NCBI GenBank assembly: GCA_021818585.1
Contig: JAKATU010000075.1
Coordinates: 35,146 to 97,194, forward strand
Length of the DNA stretch: 62,049 bases
Source of the DNA: Acidobacteriota bacterium
GTDB lineage: Bacteria > Acidobacteriota > Terriglobia > Terriglobales > Acidobacteriaceae
Reading direction: 5' to 3'
The position numbers and the translations under genes are program-made. Shown here one piece after another: positions 32,422-41,644 of the stretch; the stretch's first letter is position 1; each line of letters opens with the position of its first letter. A model generated the notes under the pieces. The model did no database searches, was not told where the DNA came from, and saw nothing but the letters and a program-made list of their open reading frames with translations.

Positions 32422-34071
32422 TTACTGCTGCGTGCTTCCGCTCCCCGTGCCGGAATCAGAACTCGAAGCTCTCTGCTTCTGATCCTTCTCTTCCTGCACC
32501 TTCGAGTAGCGCCGCTTCGGCCCCTTCCGCATGGAATGCGCCTTTTTCTTCTTCGGCGTCACGCCGCCCAGGCCCAGGGAACGCTCCTGCTCCTGCTGCG
32601 TCGCTTTGTTCAGTTGGCCCACCACCGGCGCGGGATTGTGCGTGTTGACCTTCTTCTTTTCCGCCTTCCGCTTCTTGGCCCGCTTCTTCGCCAGGCTGGA
32701 GTAACGCACCTTCCTCGGCTTCTCAATCCGCGAGTTCTGGTCGCCTATCGCAGCTTCGGCCGCGTTGTTCGCCGCAACCTGCCCGCCTTGGTTGTTCAGG
32801 TCGGTCTGGTTCAGCGCCGGTGGCAGCGCCTCACGCGGAGCCTGTCCATACCGAATCTTCTCGCGCTTGCCCAGCTTCTGCGTGCCTTCCTTCTTACGCT
32901 CGCGCTCCCGCTTGGCCAGCGTCCGCTTTGACTCAAACCGCCTCCGCCGGAAGTGAACCACCTTCTTCTTCTTGGCCGAAGGAGGCAAATACGCGCTGTA
33001 CGTCGGCTTGATCTCGTTCGGCGTTGCGCCCGTATCCGTATAACCCGGCCGGATATCGATATAGGCTTCCGTCCGCAGCTTTGACAGGTACTGCCGCAGC
33101 GCAGGCTGCATCTTCTGGTAGCCGATCGCATTCATGATCGAATCCTGCACCTGGTCCATCGGAGCTATCCCGGCGTCCTGGTGCTTTGTCACTTGCAGGA
33201 TGATCCAGCCCTGCCGCGTCTGAATCGGCTTCGTAAACTGGCCTGGCTTCAGCGAAAAAGTGTCCTGCTCCAGCACCGGAGCAAGCTGCCCTTTGCCAAA
33301 GGCTCCAAGGTCGCCACCCTTGCTCGCATTCGGCCCCTTCGAATCGGCCTTCGCCAGCTCCGCAAACTTCGCTCCGCTCTTCAGCTTCTGGTAAATCGAA
33401 TCCGCCTCGCTCTTGGCCTTCGCCACCTGCGCGGTATCATCCGGGTTCGCCGTCGGAATCAGAATCTCGCTCAGGCTCACCTGTTCCGGGTGCTTGTACT
33501 CGCTCTTGTGCTGGTCGTAATAGGCCTGCACCTCACTCGGGCTGATGCGGATATTCGGCGTCACCTTCTGCCGAATCACGTCGGACTCAATGATTCTCTG
33601 CCGAATCTGCTGCTTGTAGTCCTGCCACGAGAGCCCCTGCGACTCCACCGCCTGCCGCAGCGCCTGCATCGACTTCAGGTTGTACTGCTGGCGAATCTGG
33701 TCCAGACGATGCACCAGCGCGTCTTCGCCGGTGATCCCAAGCTGCTTGCCCTTGGCCAGCAGCAACTGCGTGTCGATCAGGTTCCGCAGCAAGTTCCGCT
33801 TCTGCCTCGCCACTTGATCCGGCGTCAGGTTGTCCTGCTTCGCCATTTGCTGCAGATCGCTCTCCGCGCGCGCATAGTCAGACGTATCAATCACCTGGTC
33901 GTCCACCCGCGCTACAATCTGCTCCACAACCTTGCCTGGATAAGGCAAAGCACTGGTGCTGTTCAGGCTCGGGGTATCCCCGCCGCTGCGGCCAAGCCCA
34001 TAACTCGGTAGTACGGAGACGGCCAGTACGGTGGCCACCATCGCGCAAATCGGTAACGATCGAAGCTTCAT
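32422..34071 (-). CDS. secreted parvulin-type peptidyl-prolyl isomerase with long basic C-terminal tail
   Basis: From the ATG at 34071 this 549-residue protein has a signal peptide (to about residue 26, VLPSYG) and a SurA-type N-terminal chaperone region (VEQIVARVDDQVIDTSDYAR). A parvulin domain follows (EQVSLSEILIPT...SKGGDLGAFGKGQLAPVLEQ...GWIILQVT). The last 190 or so residues are exceptionally rich in Lys and Arg (SAKKKKVVHFRRRRFESKR, KRAKKRKAEKKKVN, KKKKAHSMRKGPKRRY). Core SurA/PrsA proteins lack such a tail. It may bind peptidoglycan, LPS or nucleic acid, or be disordered filler; its role is unknown. Confidence 0.85.
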   Translation of the reverse strand: MKLRSLPICAMVATVLAVSVLPSYGLGRSGGDTPSLNSTSALPYPGKVVEQIVARVDDQVIDTSDYARAESDLQQMAKQDNLTPDQVARQKRNLLRNLIDTQLLLAKGKQLGITGEDALVHRLDQIRQQYNLKSMQALRQAVESQGLSWQDYKQQIRQRIIESDVIRQKVTPNIRISPSEVQAYYDQHKSEYKHPEQVSLSEILIPTANPDDTAQVAKAKSEADSIYQKLKSGAKFAELAKADSKGPNASKGGDLGAFGKGQLAPVLEQDTFSLKPGQFTKPIQTRQGWIILQVTKHQDAGIAPMDQVQDSIMNAIGYQKMQPALRQYLSKLRTEAYIDIRPGYTDTGATPNEIKPTYSAYLPPSAKKKKVVHFRRRRFESKRTLAKRERERKKEGTQKLGKREKIRYGQAPREALPPALNQTDLNNQGGQVAANNAAEAAIGDQNSRIEKPRKVRYSSLAKKRAKKRKAEKKKVNTHNPAPVVGQLNKATQQEQERSLGLGGVTPKKKKAHSMRKGPKRRYSKVQEEKDQKQRASSSDSGTGSGSTQQ

Positions 34072-34305
34072 CAGTATCTCAATCCCAATCAGCTGCGCGC
34101 CCGCTCCACCCGGCGTCACATTTTCCATGCTTGCAAGTTGTCAGGCAGCGCTTCTCCAGAGTGTAAACGTCTGGTCCAACGAAAGCCAATGCACCCGCCC
34201 TGCACTAAGCCCGGTGCACTCCGTCCAGGGCGCACCATGCCTGCCGAATGCTATACTGCACGCATCTGAGCTCTATGCAGGGCCCCCAAGGATTCCGTCT
34301 CCGAA

Positions 34306-35931
34306 ATGTCATCCGCAGCTCGCCGTACCGCACTCTCCCTCGTCGTTTTCTTCACAGCTTGCGGCCTCGGCGGCTTCCTGCTCAGTCATCGCGTCGGCGC
34401 ACAGTCCTCTGACAATCACACCGCCTTCCGCACCAGCCTCGAGCAATTCAGCAGCGTCTACCAGCTCGTCGCCAAAAACTACGCCGATCCCCTGAACGGC
34501 AAAATGCCCAGCACCACCATCTACGACGGCGCCATCCCCGCCATGCTGCGCACCCTCGACCCCCACTCCAGCTTCTTCGATCCAAAGGCCTTCGCCGCCA
34601 TGCAGCAGGATGAGGGCGGTCATTACTACGGCGTCGGCATGCTCATACAGCCCCAGTTCATCCACGGTGAAGAGCACGTCGTAGTCGTCTACCCCATGCA
34701 GGGCTCGCCCGCATGGAAAGTGGGCATCCATCCCGGTGACGTCATCATGTCCATCGACGGCAAGTCCACCAAAGGCATGTCGTCCGATGAAGTAGCCAAT
34801 CTCCTCAAGGGCGAAAAAGGAACCTCCGTCCACGTCACCATGGACCGCATCGGCTCGCCCAAGCCCATCACCTTCACCCTCACCCGCGACGAAATCCCCA
34901 ACCCCAGCATCGATGTCGCCTACGACATACGTCCCGGCGTCGCCTACATCCACATCAAGCAGATTCAGGAAACCACCGGCCCCGAATTCGCCGCTGCGCT
35001 CAAGGAAGTTCCCCACCAGAACGGCCTCATCCTCGACCTCCGCGGCAACCCCGGCGGCGTCCTGGTCGAAGCCGTCTCCGTATGCAACCGCCTCCTCAAG
35101 CGCGGGCAAATCATCGTCTCCCAGCGCGGTCGCGCCTACCCCGAGGAAATCTACCGCGCCACCAGCGGCAATCACGGCGCAGACTTCCCCATTGTCGTCC
35201 TCGTCAATCACGGCACCGCATCCGCCGCCGAAATCATCACCGGCGCGCTTCAGGATCATGACCGCGCCCTCGTCGCCGGCCAGACTACCTTCGGCAAGGG
35301 ACTCGTCCAGACCGTCTACCGGCTCTCCTACGGCACCGGCCTCACCCTCACCACCTACCACTACTACACGCCCAGCGGCCGCCTCATCCAGCGTAATTAC
35401 AACGGCGTCTCGCTCTACGACTACTACTACGTCGACCGCGGCGACCAGAATAAGAAAGACCGCAAGGCTTACCTCACGGACTCAGGACGCACCGTCTACG
35501 GCGGCGGCGGTATCACGCCCGACGTCGAGCTCACACGCTCCAGGTCCAACGACTTCCAGAACCTCCTGCTCGCCCACTACGTCTTCCAGCGCTTCGCCGA
35601 ACACTACATCGTCGACCACAAGGTCTCCAAAGACTTTGAAGTCAACGACGCCGTCCTCAACGAGTTCGAGAACTTCCTGAGGAAAAAGAATATCTCCTTC
35701 ACTCCGGCAAACATCAACGGCGTTCTTCCCTGGCTCAAGGCCACCATCAAGTCGCAGATATTCATCTCCACCTTCGGCTTCCGCGACGGCCAGATCGTCA
35801 TCGACAACTGGGACCCCGAAATCCAGTCCGCTCTCGGCCTGCTGCCACAGGCACAAGCCCTCGAGCAGCGAGCCCTCAAGGCAGACGCCGAACACCTCGC
35901 CGCCAAAGAAAACCCCGGCTCCCCCCACTAA
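34306..35931 (+). CDS. ctpA: C-terminal processing peptidase (S41 family)
   Basis: This 541-residue protein has an N-terminal membrane/signal segment (8-26), a PDZ domain at about 105-195 and the S41 catalytic domain. The serine is S306 in NHGTASAAEI and the lysine K331 in TTFGKGLVQT. Tail-specific proteases of this type trim envelope proteins and regulate peptidoglycan enzymes. It is longer than the core family by a C-terminal extension. It is divergent from the PPIase gene across a 234-bp gap and is followed by a strong terminator. The gene symbol is used in the family sense. Confidence 0.92.
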   Translation: MSSAARRTALSLVVFFTACGLGGFLLSHRVGAQSSDNHTAFRTSLEQFSSVYQLVAKNYADPLNGKMPSTTIYDGAIPAMLRTLDPHSSFFDPKAFAAMQQDEGGHYYGVGMLIQPQFIHGEEHVVVVYPMQGSPAWKVGIHPGDVIMSIDGKSTKGMSSDEVANLLKGEKGTSVHVTMDRIGSPKPITFTLTRDEIPNPSIDVAYDIRPGVAYIHIKQIQETTGPEFAAALKEVPHQNGLILDLRGNPGGVLVEAVSVCNRLLKRGQIIVSQRGRAYPEEIYRATSGNHGADFPIVVLVNHGTASAAEIITGALQDHDRALVAGQTTFGKGLVQTVYRLSYGTGLTLTTYHYYTPSGRLIQRNYNGVSLYDYYYVDRGDQNKKDRKAYLTDSGRTVYGGGGITPDVELTRSRSNDFQNLLLAHYVFQRFAEHYIVDHKVSKDFEVNDAVLNEFENFLRKKNISFTPANINGVLPWLKATIKSQIFISTFGFRDGQIVIDNWDPEIQSALGLLPQAQALEQRALKADAEHLAAKENPGSPH

Positions 35932-35950
35932 ACCCCACCCGGAAAATCCA

Positions 35951-35977
35951 AAAAGCGCGCCCCAAAGGCGCGCTTTT
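35951..35977 (+). terminator. intrinsic terminator after ctpA
   Basis: AAAAGCGCGCC, loop CCAAA, then GGCGCGCTTTTC: an 11-bp stem with flanking A and T runs, 20 bp after the ctpA stop codon. Confidence 0.85.
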
Positions 35978-36012
35978 CTATTGTCCGACCGCACAGTCCA
36001 CTCCAACTTTCG

Positions 36013-36052
36013 GGTGCCCCATTCATCGCGGCACTTTCGCGATGAGTGGGGT
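36013..36052 (+). repeat. family B hairpin repeat
   Basis: GGTGCCCCATTCATCGCG, loop GCACTTT, then CGCGATGAGTGGGG: a 14-bp stem with one mismatch. Confidence 0.75.
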
Positions 36053-36077
36053 TAAAAGCCAGCATTGATCCACTAAA

Positions 36078-36154
36078 AACCTGCCGGTAATTCACCCCCA
36101 AATTGCTATCCTTGAAATAGAAACCCCACAAAAGGCCAGCCATAACAGCCTTTT
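36078..36154 (+). repeat. family D repeat plus terminator-like hairpin
   Basis: CCTGCCGGTAATTC, then AAATTGCTATCCTTGAAA, then a hairpin of AAAAGGC...GCCTTTT at 36129-36153. The same arrangement recurs at 47936-48017. Confidence 0.7.
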
Positions 36155-36191
36155 CCGGGCAATCATCCGTTGGGAAAATAACCAGCCCAAC

Positions 36192-36240
36192 AGAATCAAC
36201 AACATCCCCACCAAAAGACCGGGGTCGTCAAAACCTTTTC
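36192..36240 (+). repeat. family D companion segment
   Basis: AGAATCAACAACATCCCCAC, CAAAAGACCGGGGTC and a TTTTC end. It is closely similar to two tandem segments at 48078-48200, which follow the other family D element. It lies just before the GNAT start codon. Confidence 0.65.
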
Positions 36241-36251
36241 GATTCAACATC

Positions 36252-36749
36252 ATGACCGACCTACGCTTCGCCACCGAACCCGAACTCCCCGCCCTCATGG
36301 ACCTCGTCAACCGGGCCTTCGCCGTCGAAAAATTCTTCAAGCAAAACGACCGCCTCAACCCCGAGTCCACACGAGAATACTTCGAGCGCGGCCGATTCCT
36401 CGTCTCCGGCCAACCCGGCCACCTGCAAGGCTGCGTCTTCGTCGAATTAAAAGGCGACCGCGCCTACCTCGGCCTGCTCTCCGTCGATCCCGCCAGCCAG
36501 AAATCCGGCCTCGGAACCCGCCTCGTCAGCGCCGCAGAAGAATACGCCCGCGAACTGGGCGCGCTCCACATGGATCTCACCATCGTCAACGTCCGCCAGG
36601 AGCTCCCCGGCTACTACAACCGCCTCGGCTACACCGTCTCCGGCACTCAACCCATCCCGCCGGAAATGATCGGCCCCGTCTCCATGCCCTGCCACTTCGT
36701 CCTCATGACCAAGCCCCTGGGCAAAGCCCGCCAATCCCAACCTCAATAG
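36252..36749 (+). CDS. GNAT-family N-acetyltransferase
   Basis: This 165-residue protein opens LRFATEPELPALMDLVNRAF and has the acetyl-CoA-binding segment LGLLSVDPASQKSGLGTRLV (V-x-P..Q-x-x-G-x-G), with ELPGYYNRLGYTVSGT near the end, the standard GNAT fold. The substrate is unknown. No linked biosynthetic genes are present; it stands alone between repeats. Confidence 0.85.
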   Translation: MTDLRFATEPELPALMDLVNRAFAVEKFFKQNDRLNPESTREYFERGRFLVSGQPGHLQGCVFVELKGDRAYLGLLSVDPASQKSGLGTRLVSAAEEYARELGALHMDLTIVNVRQELPGYYNRLGYTVSGTQPIPPEMIGPVSMPCHFVLMTKPLGKARQSQPQ

Positions 36750-36753
36750 ACAT

Positions 36754-36800
36754 GACGGGCGCCCGATTCATACGCAGCATCATCGCGCATGAGTGGGGCC
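36754..36800 (+). repeat. degenerate family B hairpin
   Basis: CGGGCGCCCGATTCATACGC...GCGCATGAGTGGGGC, a weaker copy of family B in the gap between the convergent GNAT and msrQ genes. Confidence 0.5.
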
Positions 36801-36829
36801 CGAGCCAGCTCCAACACCCCAGCCCCTGA

Positions 36830-36850
36830 AGCTAAAAGCTAACAGCTATC
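36830..36850 (+). repeat. family C heptamer array
   Basis: Three 7-bp units, AGCTAAA AGCTAAC AGCTATC. It overlaps the msrQ stop codon, which again is the TAG of one unit read on the minus strand. Confidence 0.7.
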
Positions 36851-37472
36851 CAATCTTCACAGGCACAGGATCTTCCCGCCGCTTCCAGGCCGAAATCAGA
36901 GGACGAGCCACCAGAATCACCACAAAAATCATCGTGATCCCCAGCGGACGCCAAACCCCCGGCTTCACGCCCCACCAGTAATGCACCAGCCCCGCCACCG
37001 CCGCCACATACACCAGCTTGTGCAGCCGGTTCCAGTTCTTCCCGCCCATCTTCCGGATTGACCACGTCGTGGAAGTCACCGCCAGCGGCAGCAGCAACAG
37101 CCACGCCGCCAACCCCGCGGTAATAAACTTCCGCTGGCTGATGTCCTGCACCATCGCATTCAAACTGAGGCCCGCATACAGCCACACATACGTCAGCAAA
37201 TGCAGGCATGCATAGAAGAACGCATACATCCCCACCAGCCGCCGAAACTTGATCAGCCAGCCCAGCCACTTCGGAAACATCTTCCGCAGCGGAGAAATCG
37301 CCAGCGTAATCGCCAGCAGCCGCAGCGTCCCGCGACCCGTAAAAAACGTCACCGTATGCGTCGGATCAGGCCCCAGCGTGTTCTGGTACCCACCCCACAC
37401 CAGCCAGCACACCGGCAGCAGACACGCCAGGTGCACGCCAACTTTCAGCACTACAATCAACCATTTCGGCAT
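36846..37472 (-). CDS. msrQ: MsrQ, heme-binding membrane subunit of periplasmic methionine-sulfoxide reductase
   Basis: This 208-residue protein has about six membrane helices and histidines suited to b-heme binding (GMYAFFYACLHLLTYVWLY, WNRLHKLVYVAAVAGLVHYW), the ferric-reductase-like fold of MsrQ/YedZ. It passes electrons from the respiratory chain to MsrP, whose gene lies 23 bp upstream. The pairing makes the assignment secure. The stop codon falls in a heptamer repeat. Confidence 0.93.
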   Translation of the reverse strand: MPKWLIVVLKVGVHLACLLPVCWLVWGGYQNTLGPDPTHTVTFFTGRGTLRLLAITLAISPLRKMFPKWLGWLIKFRRLVGMYAFFYACLHLLTYVWLYAGLSLNAMVQDISQRKFITAGLAAWLLLLPLAVTSTTWSIRKMGGKNWNRLHKLVYVAAVAGLVHYWWGVKPGVWRPLGITMIFVVILVARPLISAWKRREDPVPVKIG

Positions 37473-37495
37473 CAGCGGTTCTTCCCGATCGTCCT

Positions 37496-38464
37496 CTAGT
37501 AGTAGCGGCGCAAATCCATGCCCTTGTACAGGCCCGCCACTTCATCCGCGTAGCCGTTAAACATCTGCGTCGGCTGCAGTTGCTTCCATATCGGCGCGCC
37601 AATCACGCGCTCCCGCGCCTGGCTCCACTGCACCCGGTCCACATTCGGGTTCACATTCGAATAAAACCCATAAGCATCCGGAGCAATCTCGTTCCACGTT
37701 GTCTCCGGCTGGTTCTTCACAAACTCGATCTTCACAATCGACTTCGGCGACTTGAACCCATACTTCCAAGGCACAATAATCCGCACCGGGGCGCCGCTCT
37801 GGTTCGGCAGCGCCTGCCCATACAGTCCCACCGTCAGCATCGTCAGCGGATGCATCGCCTCATCCATCCGAAGCCCCTCCGTGTAAGGCCACGGGATCGA
37901 CACATTCATGATCCCCGGCTCCTGACTCGGCCGGTCTACGGACACAAACTTTACATACTTCGCCGAACCTAGCGGCTGCACTTCGTTGATCAGCTTCGAC
38001 AGCGAATACCCGACCCACGGAATCACCATCGACCAGGCCTCCACGCACCGGAACCGGTACACACGGTCCTCCAGCGGGCTCAGCTTCATCAGCGCGTCAA
38101 TATCAAACGTCTTCTTATTGTGGACCAACCCACCCACTTCGACCGTCCACGGCTCCGTCTTCAGCTTGTAGGCATACTCCGCGGGATCGCTCTTGCTCGT
38201 CCCGAACTCATAAAAGTTGTTGTAGTGCGTAATGTTGTAGAACGACGTTTCATTCAGCCCGTTGCCGTTCCACTGGCTCCCCACCGTCTTCAACTGGTTG
38301 GCGGCCATCACGCTCTTGTGTGGCTCCAGCAGCTCCATCGCGCCGCCCGCGGCGGCCAACCCCACGCCTGCTGCGGCTGCTCCAGCCATAAACTTCCGGC
38401 GGTTCAAAAAAACTTCCTTGGGCGTTATCTCCGCCCCGGGTGCTTCATACTTTTTGGATGGCAT
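37496..38464 (-). CDS. msrP: MsrP, periplasmic protein-methionine-sulfoxide reductase (molybdopterin)
   Basis: From the ATG at 38464 this 322-residue protein carries a twin-arginine signal ([21 protein letters not shown]22-R23) and the sulfite-oxidase-fold molybdopterin domain with the Mo-ligating Cys at about 140 ([20 protein letters not shown]). MsrP repairs oxidised methionines in envelope proteins, using electrons from MsrQ. The window also encodes the Tat translocase (tatB-like/tatC) and moaC/moeA, which supply its export and cofactor. Confidence 0.94.
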   Translation of the reverse strand: MPSKKYEAPGAEITPKEVFLNRRKFMAGAAAAGVGLAAAGGAMELLEPHKSVMAANQLKTVGSQWNGNGLNETSFYNITHYNNFYEFGTSKSDPAEYAYKLKTEPWTVEVGGLVHNKKTFDIDALMKLSPLEDRVYRFRCVEAWSMVIPWVGYSLSKLINEVQPLGSAKYVKFVSVDRPSQEPGIMNVSIPWPYTEGLRMDEAMHPLTMLTVGLYGQALPNQSGAPVRIIVPWKYGFKSPKSIVKIEFVKNQPETTWNEIAPDAYGFYSNVNPNVDRVQWSQARERVIGAPIWKQLQPTQMFNGYADEVAGLYKGMDLRRYY

Positions 38465-38656
38465 ACGGCATACCCCACAATTCAGTCTACTCATCAGACA
38501 CTCATTTTGGATTTTGGTTACATTCGCCTTGTGACCGCATCCAAACACCCCCTCCCTTTCCCCAACCAATGACCCCGGCTGTACTTCAGCGCATCCGTGG
38601 GCGAAAATACTGTTTTACCAACAAGCTCCCGCTTTTTTTGAAATGGAGGAGTAGCT

Positions 38657-39673
38657 TTGACTCTTGAAGTGCGCCCGCCCACGTCACGCCGGGCAAAAAT
38701 CAGTTCACTCGGAACCTGGGTTCCACCGCACGTCCTCACCAACGCCGATCTCGAGAAAATGGTCGATACCACCGACGAGTGGATCACCTCCCGCGTCGGC
38801 ATCCGCGAACGCCACATCCTCGATAAAGGCCTCGGCACCAGCGATATGGCCGTCGAAGCCGCACGCATCTGCCTCGAAAAGCGCGGCGTCTCGCCCGCCG
38901 AGGTGGAAGTCATCATCGTCGCCACTGTCACGCCGGACATGCTCTTTCCCGCCACCGCCTGCCTCGTCCAGGACAAGCTCGGCGCGCACGGCGCATGGGG
39001 ATTCGACCTCTCCGCCGCCTGCTCCGGCTTCGTCTACGCCCTCCAGGTCGGCTGCAAACTCGTCGAGTCCGGCGCGCACTCCAAGGTCCTCGTCATCGGG
39101 GCAGACACCATGTCCTCCATCCTCGACTACACCGACCGCACCACCTGCGTCCTCTTCGGCGACGGCGCCGGCGCAGTCCTCATCGAACCCGCCGAACCCG
39201 GCGAAACCGGCATGATCGACTTCGTCCACGAAATCGACGGCTCCGGCGGCTGCTCCCTCTACATGCCCGCTGGCGGCAGCCTCCATCCGCCCAGCCACGA
39301 AACCATTGACAAGCGCATGCACTACGTCCATCAGGACGGACAGGCCGTCTACAAATTCGCCGTCCGAAAAATGGCAGAAGCCACCACCCGCGTCCTCGAG
39401 CGCAACCACGTCACCGGCGAAGACCTTGCCTGCTTCATTCCCCACCAGGCAAACCGCCGCATCATCGACTCCTGTGCCGAGCGCCTCGGCCTCCCGCAGG
39501 ACAAAGTCGTCATCAACATCGACCGCTACGGCAACACCACCGCCGGAACCATCCCCCTCGCCATGAACACCGCTCTCGAAGAAGGCCGCCTCAAAAAGAA
39601 CGACCTCATCCTTATCGCCAGCGTAGGCGCAGGCTTCACCGTAGGAGCAGCCCTCCTCCGCTGGGAATTCTAA
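38657..39673 (+). CDS. fabH: beta-ketoacyl-ACP synthase III
   Basis: This 338-residue protein has the FabH triad: C122 in [14 protein letters not shown]262 in [13 protein letters not shown] and N292 in [13 protein letters not shown]. It condenses acetyl-CoA with malonyl-ACP to start fatty acid synthesis. It begins with TTG at 38657, supported by GGAGGAG 8 bp upstream (38645-38651); the next ATG would remove conserved sequence. It is divergent from msrP. Confidence 0.94.
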   Translation: MTLEVRPPTSRRAKISSLGTWVPPHVLTNADLEKMVDTTDEWITSRVGIRERHILDKGLGTSDMAVEAARICLEKRGVSPAEVEVIIVATVTPDMLFPATACLVQDKLGAHGAWGFDLSAACSGFVYALQVGCKLVESGAHSKVLVIGADTMSSILDYTDRTTCVLFGDGAGAVLIEPAEPGETGMIDFVHEIDGSGGCSLYMPAGGSLHPPSHETIDKRMHYVHQDGQAVYKFAVRKMAEATTRVLERNHVTGEDLACFIPHQANRRIIDSCAERLGLPQDKVVINIDRYGNTTAGTIPLAMNTALEEGRLKKNDLILIASVGAGFTVGAALLRWEF

Positions 39674-39697
39674 GTCCCTCCCATCCCACCAAAGATG

Positions 39698-40066
39698 TTG
39701 TCATTCCGACCGAAGTTCGTTCCGCGCAAGCGGAGCGAACACAGCGGAGGAACCTGCGGTTTCCATTTCAAAAGCCGAAAACCCTCGGGTGCCGGGTGCC
39801 CCATCCAAGCTCTGCGTGGGTGGTCATCGAGTATCACCCCAACCAATCTCGATTACTGAAGAAAGGTTGTCATTCCGACCGAAGTTCGTTCCGCGCAAGC
39901 GGAGCGAACGCAGCGGAGGAAGCTGCGGTTTCCATTTCAAAAGCCGAAAACCCTCGGGTGCCGGGTGCCCCATCCAAGCTCTGCCTGGGTGGTCATCGAG
40001 TATCACCCCAACCAATCTCGATTACTGAAGAAAGGTTGTCATTCCGACCGAAGTTCGTTCCGCGCA
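39698..40066 (+). repeat. 169-bp tandem repeat (2.2 copies) built on family A and B elements
   Basis: Units start at 39698, 39867 and 40036, an exact 169-bp period. Each unit contains a family A element (GTCATTCCGACCGAAGTTCG...GAGGAACCTGCGG), then GCCGAAAACCCTCGGGTGCC, a family B-like GTGCCCCATCCAAGCTCTG, then CCAACCAATCTCGATTACTG. The first two units differ at only about three positions. The third stops after about 30 bp and is joined to the right half of a family B hairpin (GGCTCCGCTTGAGTGGGAC). The 548-bp gap between fabH and prfB holds nothing else recognisable; short open frames through it change frame with each unit and are not genes. Confidence 0.88.
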
Positions 40067-40221
40067 TCCAGGCTCCGCTTGAGTGGGACAGAAAAATCTC
40101 CAAAGTAGAATGGCGCGCAAAGCGCCCGGTTGCCCGTGCGGCAAGCACCGCGCAAAGCGCGCGGTCGCCCGGACGGCCAGTCCCTCCGTTAAAATAAAGA
40201 AAAAAGACAGGTCCCCGATAG

Positions 40222-41377
40222 ATGCTTTCTGATCTCGAATTCGCCTACGCTCCCGTGCGCGACCAGGTGCGTGACCTGCGGGAGTATCTTTGACCCCGCC
40301 CGCCTGCGCTCCGAACTCTCTGCCATAGAAAAAAAACTCGAAGACCCGGCCCTCTGGTCCAACCCCCAGCTCTCGCAGCCCATCATGCGCGACCGCAAGC
40401 GCATCGAAGAGCAGCTCTCCTATGACGCCGAACTCGCCCGCCGTTCCGGCGACATCGACGCCTACTTCGAGCTTGCCCGTGAAACCCAAACCGAAGGCCA
40501 TATCGACCCCGAAATCGAAGCCAGCCTCACCACCGAAATCGCCGCGCTCCGCGACTACACGGAAACGCTCGAGTCCCGCACCATGCTCTCCGGCGAAACC
40601 GATCCCCTCAACGCCATCGTCACCGTCCATCCCGGCGCTGGCGGAACGGAATCTCAGGATTGGGCCGAGATGCTCATGCGCATGTACCTCCGCTGGGCCG
40701 AGCAGCAGGGCTTCAAAACCGAAATCAACGACTATCAGGACGGCGAAGAGGCCGGCATCAAGTCCGCCACCTTCACCATCACCGGCGACTACGCCTTCGG
40801 CCTGCTCTCGGGCGAAACCGGCGTCCACCGCCTCGTCCGCATCTCGCCCTTTGACCAGGCCAAGCGCCGCCACACCTCCTTCGCCTCCGTCTTCATCTCG
40901 CCGGAAATCGACGACTCCATCCAGATCGACATCAAGCTCGAAGACCTCCGCGTAGACACCTACCGCTCAGGCGGCAAAGGCGGCCAGCACGTCAACACTA
41001 CCGACTCCGCCGTCCGCATCACCCACCTCCCCACCAACATCGTCGTCCAGTGTCAGAACGAGCGCTCCCAGCACAAAAACCGCGAGAAGGCCATGAAGAT
41101 GCTCCGCTCGCGCCTCTACGAATACGAGTTAGAGAAGAAAAACGCCGAAACCAAGAAGCTGGAAGACTCCAAGTTAGACATCAACTTCGGTTCGCAGATT
41201 CGCAGTTACGTCCTGCAACCCTACCGCATCGCCAAAGACCACCGCACCAAGGTAGAAGTAGGCGACGTAGACAAAGTGTTAGACGGCTACCTGGACCCCT
41301 TCATCCGCGGCTACCTGATCATGCGCCGCAACGGAGGCGTCCCCGCCACAGCAACCCCCAACGACGACCTGGAATAA
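40222..41377 (+). CDS. prfB: peptide chain release factor 2 with programmed +1 frameshift
   Basis: Translation starts at ATG 40222 (MLSDLEFAYAPVRDQV) and reaches an in-frame TGA at codon 24 (40291-40293). Shifting +1 at CTT-T continues as DPARLRSELSAIEKKL to 41377, giving one protein of about 384 residues. The joined protein has the codon-recognition motif SPF (about residue 208) in VRISPFDQAKRR and the catalytic GGQ (about residue 253) in RSGGKGGQHVNTTDS. RF2 releases peptides at UGA and UAA, and the internal UGA lets low RF2 levels favour the shift, so the protein regulates itself. The real coding sequence is join(40222..40290,40292..41377). Confidence 0.95.
40279..40294 (+). promoter_or_regulatory. 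RF2 programmed frameshift site
   Basis: CGGGAG TAT CTT TGA C: a Shine-Dalgarno-like CGGGAG just upstream of the slippery CTT and the UGA stop followed by C. It has the same design as the classic prfB site (an SD-like element, then CUU UGA C). Confidence 0.93.
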
Positions 41378-41447
41378 CCCTCACCAGAGAGTCGTCCCGC
41401 AATCTCAAGAATGTAGTCCTCCCGAAAATGTTGTTCTCTTGAAAATA

Positions 41448-41512
41448 TTGTCATCCCGACCGAAGTTCGCTCCGCGCAAGCGGAGCGAACGAAGCGGAGG
41501 GACCCGCAGTTG
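41448..41512 (+). repeat. family A repeat
   Basis: TTGTCATCCCGACCGAAGTT, inner hairpin GTTCGCTCCGC GCAA GCGGAGCGAAC (perfect 11 bp), then GAAGCGGAGGGACCCGCAGT. It lies between prfB and mrr. The rest of this 267-bp gap shows no gene; from about 41520 it becomes less G+C-rich. Confidence 0.82.
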
Positions 41513-41644
41513 TTGCCTTCACTCGGTTCACCTATAAAATATTGATTTCCATGGGACCAAAGCGGTGCGCAAGCACCGCCGGCTCGGCTTCTCGGTCATC
41601 GGGCATATATAGTCTTTTGCATCACATAACACGAGATCCTAACC

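Noticed and set aside
34309..35361. A 350-codon open frame on the minus strand opposite ctpA
   Set aside because: Its Gly/Asp/Ala/Val-rich translation is typical of antisense to G+C-biased coding sequence; the S41 protease on the plus strand has its full catalytic motifs.
39698..40066. Possible CRISPR array at the tandem repeats
   Set aside because: There are only two full units, the units are contiguous with no unique spacers of uniform size, and no cas genes are near.
39789..40197. Two open frames running through the 169-bp repeats
   Set aside because: The repeat period is not a multiple of three, so the same DNA is read in different frames in each unit, and the products are just translated repeat sequence.
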